Shown in pieces: positions 1 through 5,081 of a stretch of DNA of 5,096 nt. The first letter of the stretch is position 1; each line of letters begins with the position of its first letter. Source of the stretch: Opitutaceae bacterium (GTDB lineage: Bacteria; Verrucomicrobiota; Verrucomicrobiia; Opitutales; Opitutaceae); contig JAITDF010000572.1 of the NCBI GenBank assembly GCA_031282705.1, forward strand, positions 1 to 5,096, written 5' to 3'. Under the pieces are notes generated by a model. That model saw only the letters and a program-made list of their open reading frames with translations, was not told the origin of the DNA and ran no database searches. Both the position numbers and the translations under genes were made by a program.

Positions 1-105
1 CCTCCGCCTCGCTCCATCCCTTCGCTTCTTCCTCGCAAACGGCCCTTCCATCCGCTTTTCCCTGGCAAGCTCCCGCCCCCGAAAACGCTCCCCCGCCCGC
101 GCCTC
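1..105. other. Gene-free left edge, pyrimidine-rich on the plus strand
   Basis: This stretch is strongly C/T-rich on the plus strand, with no ribosome-binding site and no start that opens a believable reading frame. Two plus-strand frames run in from the left edge and close at about 118 and 130, so the tail of a gene ending here cannot be excluded, but the encoded residues are proline/serine-rich and match nothing I recognise. One minus-strand frame is open to the edge and encodes an Arg/Glu/Lys-rich stretch, also unrecognised. I see no supported gene here. Confidence 0.5.
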
Positions 106-111
106 ATGGTT

Positions 112-121
112 TACTATAGTA
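112..121. repeat. Perfect 10-bp AT-rich palindrome TACTATAGTA
   Basis: The bases are identical to their reverse complement. It sits at the left border of the repeat cluster in an A/T-rich patch that contrasts with the GC-rich surroundings. It could be a protein-binding site, an element end or chance; nothing in the sequence decides. Confidence 0.4.
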
Positions 122-168
122 TCTTAGCTCTTATAGGGCCTCAGCCCCGTGTCCACGCTATAATACCA

Positions 169-214
169 ACGTCCCGTAGGGACGCAACCATCCGGGTCCA
201 TCCCTACGGGACGT
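169..214. repeat. 14-bp perfect inverted repeat with 18-nt loop
   Basis: The arm ACGTCCCGTAGGGA at 169-182 is exactly complementary to TCCCTACGGGACGT at 201-214. Pairing can continue outward (CCA on the left, GG on the right) past one bulged base. The left arm also forms its own small hairpin (CGTCCC/GGGACG, 170-184), so two alternative folds exist. This is the strongest stem in the repeat cluster. Confidence 0.85.
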
Positions 215-230
215 GGTTTTGTGCAAAACC
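215..230. repeat. Hairpin GGTTTT / AAAACC
   Basis: GGTTTT at 215-220 pairs with AAAACC at 225-230 around a four-base GTGC loop. It abuts the 14-bp inverted repeat without a gap, so the two stems could stack. Confidence 0.6.
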
Positions 231-234
231 AAAA

Positions 235-254
235 CACGGCGTTGAAATGCCGTG
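235..254. repeat. Hairpin CACGGC / GCCGTG
   Basis: CACGGC at 235-240 pairs perfectly with GCCGTG at 249-254. Counting one G-T pair and two further A-T pairs, the stem extends to nine pairs with a two-base centre. The sequence GCTACCAATAT follows directly, a linker I associate with this repeat type. Confidence 0.7.
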
Positions 255-266
255 CTACCAATATCA

Positions 267-281
267 TGCCCCTGCGGGGCA
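267..281. repeat. Hairpin TGCCCC / GGGGCA
   Basis: TGCCCC at 267-272 pairs perfectly with GGGGCA at 276-281 around a TGC loop. It is a separate module 12 bases after the previous hairpin and the most compact stem of the cluster. On the plus strand only AAAA follows, so it does not look like an intrinsic terminator in that direction. Confidence 0.7.
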
Positions 282-343
282 AAACCGCCGCCGCCGTCCC
301 TCCGCAGTTTGTCAATCTTCTCGCTTCGCCCGGAACCAAGCCT

Positions 344-379
344 GCCGGTCTGAAATGGGAAGCCGGTTTGGAGACCGGC
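344..379. repeat. GCCGGTCT / AGACCGGC inverted repeat with nested copy
   Basis: GCCGGTCT at 344-351 is perfectly complementary to AGACCGGC at 372-379. A second, slightly diverged copy of the left arm (GCCGGTTT, 362-369) can pair with the same right arm in a tight hairpin, so two mutually exclusive stems are possible. It lies about 55 bases beyond the stop codon of the minus-strand membrane-protein gene, placing it in that gene's probable 3' untranslated region. Confidence 0.75.
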
Positions 380-433
380 GCTGCATGGCCGCATCGAGAG
401 TCTGATTCTTATTGGGAAATGGTGTGACATCAG

Positions 434-3055
434 TCAGTTCATCGCGATTTCCTTCGCCCGGCGGACGAGGCCCAGGAACTCGCGGCGGCGCCCGTCGGCG
501 TCGGGGCCGAGGCCGCTTTCGGCCCAGTCGAGCACCCGGTCGTAATCCGCGCCGGCCTTGCCCGGCGAGTCGCGCAGCACCATGCCGAACGCCGCCACCG
601 CCGCGGCAAACTTGAAGTCGCCGTCCGCGCCGGCAAAGGCCCGCGCCGAATCCTCCAGCGTGAACTCCAGCAGCTCGCTTTTGTCCGCCGTCGGCGGCTT
701 GAAACGGATTTTCAGCGTCAGCAGCTCGCCCGCCAGTTCCGGCTTCACGGGCGCCGGCGCGGAGGCCAGCCCCGGATTCACGGGGCGCGGCGCGGAGGGC
801 TGGTATTTCAGCGGATCGACCGGCGGCGGCGCGTCGTCGTCGTCCGCCGCCGCCGGGCCGTCCGCCGACGCCGGCGCGCCGGCGGGCACGACCTCGTAGA
901 GCGCGGTCACGGTGTGGCCGGCGCCGATTTCGCCGGCGTCCACCTTGTCGTTGTTGAAATCCTCGCGGGCGAGCCGGCGGTTTTCGTATCCGATCAAGCG
1001 GTATGCCCGCGCCGCCGCCGGGTTGAACTCGACTTGCAGCTTCACGTCCTTCGCGATGGTGACGAGCGTCGCGCCCGCCTGCCCGGCGAGCATCCGCCGC
1101 GCCTCCGTGCGCGAGTCGATGTAGGCGTGCTGGCCGTTGCCCTTGTTGGCCAGAAGTTCGAGTTTCGCGTTTTTGTAATTGCCCATGCCGAAGCCGAGCA
1201 CGGTGAGAAACACGCCGGAGCGCGCCTTTTCCTCGATGAGCCGGGTGAGCTCGCCGTCGCTGGTGACGCCGACATTGAAGTCGCCGTCGGTGCAGAGGAT
1301 GACGCGGTTCGCGCCGCCTTCGATGAAGTTGGCCTTGGCGACATCGTAGGCGAGCTGGATGCCCATCGCGCCGTTGGTCGAGCCTTGCGCCCGCAGCGCG
1401 TCGAGCGCCGCGAGGATGTCGCGCTTTTTCGACGCGGGCGTGGAGGGCAGCGCGAGCCCCGACGAGCCCGCGTAGGTGACGATGGCCACGCGGTCGTCGG
1501 GCCGGAGCGTGTCGAGCAGCATGCGCAGGGCGTCCTTCACGAGCGGGAGTTTGGCGGGGTTGTCCATCGAGCCGGAGACGTCGAGCAGGAAAACGAGGCT
1601 CACGGGCGGGCGCGCTGCGGCGTCGAACTCGCGGCCTTTGATGCCGATGCGCACGAGCCGGTGCGCGGGGTTCCACGGCGCGGCGGCGACTTCCAGCGAG
1701 GCGGCGAAGGGCGCGCCGCCGTCGCGCGGCGGCGGCGCGTAGTCGTAGGGGAAATAGTTGACGAGTTCCTCGATGTGCACGGCGTCGGGCGGCGGGAGGC
1801 GTCCGCCGTCGATGAAACGGCGGACGTTGGTGTAGCTGGCCGTGTCCACGTCCGCCGCGAAGGTCGAGACGGGCGCGTCGGCCACGCGGGAGAAACGGCT
1901 GTCCGGCTGGTGGGCGTAGGACTCGGTGTTGAAGGGCTGCGCGGGGACGGTGGATGCGGCGGTGGACTTGGCCATGCCCTCTCTCGGAGCCGTGACCGTG
2001 AACGAGTCCATGGAAACAATTTCGCTCTTCTCCGGCACGGCTGACAATGCGAGGGATGGCATGGGGGCCGGCCGGGGCGCGGGCGCCGGCGCAGGCGGGG
2101 GCTGGTATTCGGTGTTGAAGGGCTGCGCGGGTGCCGCCGTGCCGGCGGCGAGGGTGAGGTTGTCGGTGGAGAAACCGCGGTATTTTGAGTCGAGGCTGTC
2201 AAGGCTGACGGCGGGTGCGGCGAAGCCCGCCTGCGCCTCCCTCTCGCTACGCCGGCGGGCGACCTCGCTGCGTGGCGCGGCAAATTGTTTCGCGCCGTTG
2301 GTTGCCTCACCAGCGACGACGTATGAGTCCGATGCCGGTGCGCCCCAGCCCTCATTTGAAATCCTGGCCTCGCGCACCTGTTTCCGCGTTTCAGAAGCCA
2401 TCGCGGGCTCTTGATATGCGCTTGCCCGCTTCTCGTTTTCCATGCGCCTCCGTTCGGCCATGTCCCGCTCCATTTGTTCTTTTCTCGCCAACTCAAACGC
2501 ATGTTGCCGAGGCAAAACGTGCGCAAAGAAAAACACCGCGAAGCACGCCGCCGCCAGGCCGGAGACGAGGAAATACGGGAAACGGCGGCGGCTCCGCCGA
2601 TACGGGTCGTCCTCGCGCCCGCGCTGTTCCTCCCGCCGGCGTTCGCGTTCGCGCGCGACCTCGTCCACGTCGGCCGCGCCGCCGTCGAGCACGCGGAGGC
2701 GGCCTCCCGCCTCCGGGGTCGGGGAAACGGGGGGCGGGGGCGGGCGGCTGGAAGCCGCCTCCGCGTTCGCGGGCGGGCCGCCCGCGCCCGCGTTTACGGG
2801 TTCGGCGGCGAGCGCGGCGCGCAGGTCGCCGGCGAGCGCGCGGATGCCGGCGAGCGCGGCTTGCGCGGCGGCATCGTCGCGGATCTCGGCCTCGAACGCG
2901 GCGCGTTCGTCCATGTCCATCTCGCCCAGCGCGCAGGCGGTCAGGCGCGGGTCGTCGAGGTGGCCGGGGTGGCCGGGGTGGTTGGGGTGGCCGGCCGGGT
3001 TTTCGGGGTGGCTGCTTTGGTTTTCGGAAAAATCGGGTTTGTTTTCGTTGCTCAT
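434..3055 (-). CDS. Membrane protein: anti-sigma-like N-terminus fused to YfbK-type von Willebrand A domain
   Basis: This 873-residue protein starts at an ATG preceded by AGGAGA with an 8-base spacer. Residues 1-157 should be cytoplasmic: a His/Pro-rich tract (16-32), then an acidic helical stretch (36-85, DPRLTACALGEMD...) resembling an anti-sigma domain but without the HxxxCxxC zinc motif (only Cys41). Arg-rich RRSRRR precedes one membrane helix (about 159-181). A charged probable coiled coil (183-230) and Pro/Ala-rich linker (to about 385) follow, containing PAQPFNTE twice and a TonB-receptor-like segment (344-360). The YfbK-type N-terminal region spans about 385-480. The von Willebrand A domain spans about 484-655, with MIDAS residues D492, S494, S496, probably T560, and D590 in TDGD. 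The YfbK C-terminal region runs from about 660 to the end, interrupted by an Asp/Pro/Ala-rich insert (724-772). The upstream sigma gene suggests a sigma/anti-sigma pair; domain identities are by eye, and ligand and function are unknown. Confidence 0.92.
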   Translation of the reverse strand: MSNENKPDFSENQSSHPENPAGHPNHPGHPGHLDDPRLTACALGEMDMDERAAFEAEIRDDAAAQAALAGIRALAGDLRAALAAEPVNAGAGGPPANAEAASSRPPPPPVSPTPEAGGRLRVLDGGAADVDEVARERERRREEQRGREDDPYRRSRRRFPYFLVSGLAAACFAVFFFAHVLPRQHAFELARKEQMERDMAERRRMENEKRASAYQEPAMASETRKQVREARISNEGWGAPASDSYVVAGEATNGAKQFAAPRSEVARRRSEREAQAGFAAPAVSLDSLDSKYRGFSTDNLTLAAGTAAPAQPFNTEYQPPPAPAPAPRPAPMPSLALSAVPEKSEIVSMDSFTVTAPREGMAKSTAASTVPAQPFNTESYAHQPDSRFSRVADAPVSTFAADVDTASYTNVRRFIDGGRLPPPDAVHIEELVNYFPYDYAPPPRDGGAPFAASLEVAAAPWNPAHRLVRIGIKGREFDAAARPPVSLVFLLDVSGSMDNPAKLPLVKDALRMLLDTLRPDDRVAIVTYAGSSGLALPSTPASKKRDILAALDALRAQGSTNGAMGIQLAYDVAKANFIEGGANRVILCTDGDFNVGVTSDGELTRLIEEKARSGVFLTVLGFGMGNYKNAKLELLANKGNGQHAYIDSRTEARRMLAGQAGATLVTIAKDVKLQVEFNPAAARAYRLIGYENRRLAREDFNNDKVDAGEIGAGHTVTALYEVVPAGAPASADGPAAADDDDAPPPVDPLKYQPSAPRPVNPGLASAPAPVKPELAGELLTLKIRFKPPTADKSELLEFTLEDSARAFAGADGDFKFAAAVAAFGMVLRDSPGKAGADYDRVLDWAESGLGPDADGRRREFLGLVRRAKEIAMN
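1923..2131. repeat. 23-bp direct repeat pair inside the von Willebrand A gene
   Basis: An identical 23-base sequence occurs at 1923-1945 and 2109-2131, offset by 186 bases (62 codons) and so in the same reading frame. Both copies encode the core PAQPFNTE (residues about 309-316 and 371-378). The residues just after the second copy (TESYAHQPDSRFSRV) match what I expect at the start of the YfbK-type N-terminal region, so the first copy is probably the duplicated one. The exact repeat could support recombination that removes the 62 codons between, including the TonB-receptor-like segment. Confidence 0.85.
2958..2998 (-). repeat. 9-bp tandem repeat encoding a His-Pro-Gly tract
   Basis: Units of the type GGTGGCCGG/GGTGGTTGG repeat about four times on the plus strand. 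Read on the minus strand they encode GHPNHPGHPGHL near the N-terminus of the membrane protein (residues 22-33). The length is a multiple of three, so gain or loss of units would keep the frame. This is a likely site of length variation between strains. The tract could bind metal through its histidines, but nothing else supports that. Confidence 0.6.
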
Positions 3056-3063
3056 GGGTTTCG

Positions 3064-3069
3064 TCTCCT
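3064..3069 (-). promoter_or_regulatory. Ribosome-binding site of the von Willebrand A gene
   Basis: AGGAGA on the minus strand lies 8 bases before the ATG at 3055. It fixes the start: the same frame stays open upstream for another 141 codons into the sigma gene, but that extension is Arg/Pro-rich low complexity with no ribosome-binding site. Confidence 0.85.
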
Positions 3070-3144
3070 GGTTCTTGTTTCGCGCATGTGTGGCGCGGGT
3101 GTGGCGTGTGTGTTGTTCGTGTGTGTGTTCGCGTGCTCCCGCGT
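3070..3144 (-). other. CA-rich spacer between the sigma and von Willebrand A genes
   Basis: The gap between the sigma stop and the ribosome-binding site is dominated on the minus strand by ACACACAC, CACACG and GCCACAC runs, poor in T and with little G until near the site. It has no hairpin followed by T-run, so transcription probably continues from the sigma gene into the membrane-protein gene. An unstructured leader of this kind leaves the ribosome-binding site exposed. I see no separate promoter with recognisable -35 and -10 boxes. Confidence 0.5.
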
Positions 3145-3684
3145 TTATGATTGCTGCGCGGCGAAGCCGGCGCGCAGGCGTTTGACGGCGTTGTGGATCA
3201 GCACGCCCACGTGGTTGACCGAGAGTTCGGTGATGCGGCTGATTTCCTTGTAACTGAAACCGTTTTGGAATTTCAGGCGGATGACCTCCTGCTGGTTTGC
3301 GGGCAGGCCGTCGATGAGCCGCAGCAGCGCGGCGTGGGTCTCGGCCTGTTCCAGCGCGCGACCCGGCGGCGGTTCGGCGGCGGTCACGCGCCCGGCCTGC
3401 CCTTCGTCGAAGCGCTTCATGCGGCCCTCCTTTCGCAGCACGTCGAGCGCGCGGTGGCGGCAGACGGTGAAAAGCCATTCGGCGAGGTGGCCGTCCACGG
3501 CGCCGCGGGGCTGGGCCATGAGGCGGACAAACGTGTCCTGCACGACATCGCGCGCGCGGTCGGCGTCGCCGCCGAGCAGGCGCGCCGCGTAACGCGTGAG
3601 CGCGCCTTGATGCTCCGCCACCGCGGACGGAATGAGATCTCCGGCATCATCCTTGTTTTTTTCATGGGTGGGCTCCTGGTTCAT
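3145..3684 (-). CDS. ECF-type RNA polymerase sigma factor
   Basis: This short sigma-70 family factor (179 residues from the chosen start) should direct RNA polymerase to a specific promoter set. Region 2 covers about residues 20-90, with the core-binding signature RDVVQDTFVRLM (45-56) and the promoter-recognition segment EWLFTVCRHRALDVLRKEGR (69-88). A linker (91-111) leads to region 4 (about 112-172), with a typical LPANQQEVIRLKF helix and the helix-turn-helix FSYKEISRITELSVNHVGVL. Regions 1 and 3 are absent, as in ECF factors. The protein ends right after region 4 with no sensory extension. The start is uncertain: the ATG at 3684 is in frame but lacks a clear ribosome-binding site, whereas the ATG at 3665 has AGGAG seven bases upstream but is one frame off, followed by seven A. 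The neighbouring membrane protein is the probable anti-sigma partner. ECF subgroup and target promoters cannot be told from here. Confidence 0.93.
   Translation of the reverse strand: MNQEPTHEKNKDDAGDLIPSAVAEHQGALTRYAARLLGGDADRARDVVQDTFVRLMAQPRGAVDGHLAEWLFTVCRHRALDVLRKEGRMKRFDEGQAGRVTAAEPPPGRALEQAETHAALLRLIDGLPANQQEVIRLKFQNGFSYKEISRITELSVNHVGVLIHNAVKRLRAGFAAQQS
3673..3677 (-). promoter_or_regulatory. Strong ribosome-binding site facing an out-of-frame ATG in the sigma gene
   Basis: AGGAG on the minus strand sits 7 bases before the ATG at 3665-3663. Its context, AACCAGGAG then six to eight bases then CCCATG, closely matches the start of the downstream gene (AACCAGGAG...CCCATG, 3073-3053). That makes it look like the authentic initiation site of this locus. 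However, the ATG reads one frame away from the sigma factor, and only a -1 shift in the following A7 run (3656-3662), or one extra A, would join it to the sigma frame. Confidence 0.6.
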
Positions 3685-3911
3685 CGGGTCATGTGAGTTT
3701 TGAGTGCGACCTGTCCGCCGGATAAACGAATGCAGCGGGGATTTATTAAAAAGATTTTCGGACGGCCATGTTTTTCCCGAAAAAACCGTGCTCTTGCCCC
3801 GCACCCGCCGCCCCGCGCCGCCGCCCGCGGCCTAAAAAATTCCCTTCCCCTCCGCCCGTCCTCGCGATAGCTCTTGCCGCTTTTCCCAGCTCGCACCTTT
3901 CCCAACCCGCC
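3685..3911. promoter_or_regulatory. Divergent intergenic region with an AT-rich island
   Basis: This 227-bp gap separates the minus-strand sigma gene from plus-strand leuB and should carry promoters for both. The only clearly AT-rich stretch is 3741-3758 (ATTTATTAAAAAGATTTT), the likeliest region for promoter melting. A short inverted repeat, TTTTTC/GAAAAA with two bases between, lies at 3771-3784. On the minus strand GGGAAAAAC (3778-3770) vaguely resembles an ECF -35 element, but I find no convincing matched -10, so autoregulation stays speculative. The last 80 bases before leuB are pyrimidine-rich and lack a Shine-Dalgarno sequence. I see no leucine-rich leader peptide or attenuator-like hairpin. 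Confidence 0.4.
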
Positions 3912-5015
3912 ATGCCGACATTGAAATTCGCCGTCCTTCCCGGAGACTACATCGGGCCCGAGGTCATGACCGAGGCCCTCCGCGTGCTCGAACACGCCGC
4001 CTCCGCCGCCGGGCACGCGCTCGATTACCAGATCGCCGACATCGGCGGCGCCGGCATCGACCGCCACGGCCAGGCCCTGCCCGACGCCACCCTCGCCCTC
4101 TGCCGCGAGGCCGACGCCATCCTCTTCGGCTCCGTCGGCGGCCCCAAATGGGAAAAACTCCCCCCCGCCGCCCAGCCCGAGCGCGCCGCCCTCCTCCCCC
4201 TGCGCAAAGCCTTCAACCTCTTCGCCAACATCCGCCCCGGCCTCCTCTACCCCGAACTCGCCGAAGCCTCCCCGCTCAAACCCGCCCGCATCCCCCGCGG
4301 CATCGACCTGGTCTGCATCCGCGAACTCACCGGCGGCATCTATTTTGGCCGCCCCAAGACCACCCTCACCCTCGAAAACGGCGAACGCCAGGCCTGCGAC
4401 ACCATGGTTTACCGCACCGGCGAGATCGAGCGCGTCGCCGCCGTCGCCGCCGCCACCGCCCGCGCCCGCGCCCGCCGCGTCTGCTCCGTGGACAAGGCCA
4501 ACGTCCTCGAAACCTCCGTGCTCTGGCGCGAGACCGTCACCGCCTGGTTCGCCGAAAAACACCCCGACATCGCCCTCACCCACATGTATGTGGACAACGC
4601 CGCCATGCAACTCGTGCGCGACCCCGGCCAGTTCGACGTGCTCTTCACCGAAAACATGTTTGGCGACATCCTCTCCGACGAAATGGCCTCCGTCTGCGGC
4701 TCCCTCGGCATGATGGCCAGCGCCTCCCTCGGCACCGCCGGCAACCGCCACGGCAAACCCTTCGGCCTCTACGAACCGGCCGGCGGCACCGCGCCCGACA
4801 TCGCCGGCCGCGGCATCGCCAACCCCTGCGCCCAAATCCTCAGCGCCGCCCTCATGCTCCGCCACAGCTTCGGCCTCGACGCCCTCGCCGCGAAAATCGA
4901 GGCCGCCGTCCGCAAAACCGTCACCCAGGACGGCATCCGCACCGCCGACATCGCCTTTGGCCGCCCCCCGGCGGGCACGCGCGCGATGGCCGACGCCATC
5001 ATCAAAAACCTCTGA
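3912..5015 (+). CDS. leuB: 3-isopropylmalate dehydrogenase
   Basis: This 367-residue cytoplasmic enzyme is of normal family length. It catalyses the NAD-dependent oxidation and decarboxylation of (2R,3S)-3-isopropylmalate to 2-oxoisocaproate, the third dedicated step of leucine synthesis, and normally acts as a dimer with Mg2+ or Mn2+. Visible family features are FGSVGGPKW (72-80), substrate-binding arginines R98, R108 and R137, IRELTGGIYFG with catalytic Tyr144, SVDKANVL with catalytic Lys195, and metal ligands D228, D252 and D256. The dehydrogenase family signature NMFGDILSDE...GSLGM covers about 248-267, and EPAGGTAPDIAG (288-299) is the NAD-binding loop. RELTGGIYFG and PLRKAFNLFANIRP fit LeuB rather than isocitrate or tartrate dehydrogenase. 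The N-terminal GDGIGPEV motif reads GDYIGPEV here. The start at 3912 fits the family N-terminus (PTLKFAVLPGD); the frame is open upstream to an ATG at 3768 but that stretch is low complexity. No Shine-Dalgarno is visible. No other leu gene lies in the window. Confidence 0.97.
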   Translation: MPTLKFAVLPGDYIGPEVMTEALRVLEHAASAAGHALDYQIADIGGAGIDRHGQALPDATLALCREADAILFGSVGGPKWEKLPPAAQPERAALLPLRKAFNLFANIRPGLLYPELAEASPLKPARIPRGIDLVCIRELTGGIYFGRPKTTLTLENGERQACDTMVYRTGEIERVAAVAAATARARARRVCSVDKANVLETSVLWRETVTAWFAEKHPDIALTHMYVDNAAMQLVRDPGQFDVLFTENMFGDILSDEMASVCGSLGMMASASLGTAGNRHGKPFGLYEPAGGTAPDIAGRGIANPCAQILSAALMLRHSFGLDALAAKIEAAVRKTVTQDGIRTADIAFGRPPAGTRAMADAIIKNL

Positions 5016-5031
5016 GCACGCCCCGCCGGTG

Positions 5032-5081
5032 AAAAAAAGCCGGCCCAAGGCAAAACCAAAACGGCAAACAAAGCGGCCGGC
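5032..5081 (-). terminator. Possible intrinsic terminator for a minus-strand gene to the right
   Basis: On the minus strand GCCGGCC (5081-5075) can pair with GGCCGGC (5045-5039), and seven T follow immediately (5038-5032). An all-GC stem followed by a T-run is the intrinsic-terminator pattern. The 29-base loop is longer than usual, which lowers confidence. It would end a convergent gene lying beyond the right edge. On the plus strand the same DNA gives no T-run after a hairpin, so it does not clearly terminate leuB. Confidence 0.35.

Larger units (their letters stand above)
106..390. repeat. REP-like cluster of GC-rich inverted repeats
   Basis: About 285 bases of non-coding DNA pack at least five stem-loops nearly end to end, listed separately below. 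The style is that of dispersed intergenic repeats I associate with Verrucomicrobiota and some other phyla: CGTCCCGTAGGGACG-type palindromes, a GGCGTTGAAATGCC hairpin followed by GCTACCAATAT, a GCCCCTGCGGGGC palindrome, and an AAGCCGGTTTGGAGACCGGCG module. That association is from memory and was not searched. The cluster lies just past the stop codon of the minus-strand membrane-protein gene, so it could protect the 3' end of that mRNA, though no T-run marks a classical terminator. Short reading frames through it are by-products of the repeats. Copy number elsewhere in the genome cannot be seen from this window. Confidence 0.75.

Noticed and set aside
106..390. CRISPR array
   Set aside because: The repeated units are inverted and of different kinds, with no regularly spaced direct repeats and no cas genes.
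106..405. Plus-strand 99-codon frame over the repeat cluster
   Set aside because: It simply translates the inverted repeats; no ribosome-binding site and no recognisable protein.
312..1676. Second minus-strand open frame (454 codons) within the von Willebrand A gene
   Set aside because: Arg/Ala/Gly-rich out-of-frame shadow of the real gene.
1712..1737. Very strong GCGCCGCCG / CGGCGGCGC hairpin
   Set aside because: It lies inside the von Willebrand A coding region over Pro/Gly/Ala codons and is explained by codon composition.
914..2044. Long plus-strand open frame (376 codons) antisense to the von Willebrand A gene
   Set aside because: It mirrors a GC-rich coding frame. The product is Arg/Val/Gly-rich without domains, and the minus strand in this span encodes a clear family domain.
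3056..3478. Upstream extension of the von Willebrand A frame by 141 codons, overlapping the sigma gene
   Set aside because: The extension is Arg/Pro-rich shadow sequence with no ribosome-binding site, while AGGAGA precedes the ATG at 3055. A sigma-anti-sigma fusion by frameshifting is possible on paper but nothing in the sequence signals it.
3771..3784. TTTTTC/GAAAAA inverted repeat as an operator
   Set aside because: Only a six-base, AT-only stem by one pair; easily chance and matched to no known operator.
4148..5032. Plus-strand Arg/Pro/His-rich open frame (294 codons) inside leuB
   Set aside because: Shifted-frame shadow of leuB with extreme composition and no ribosome-binding site.
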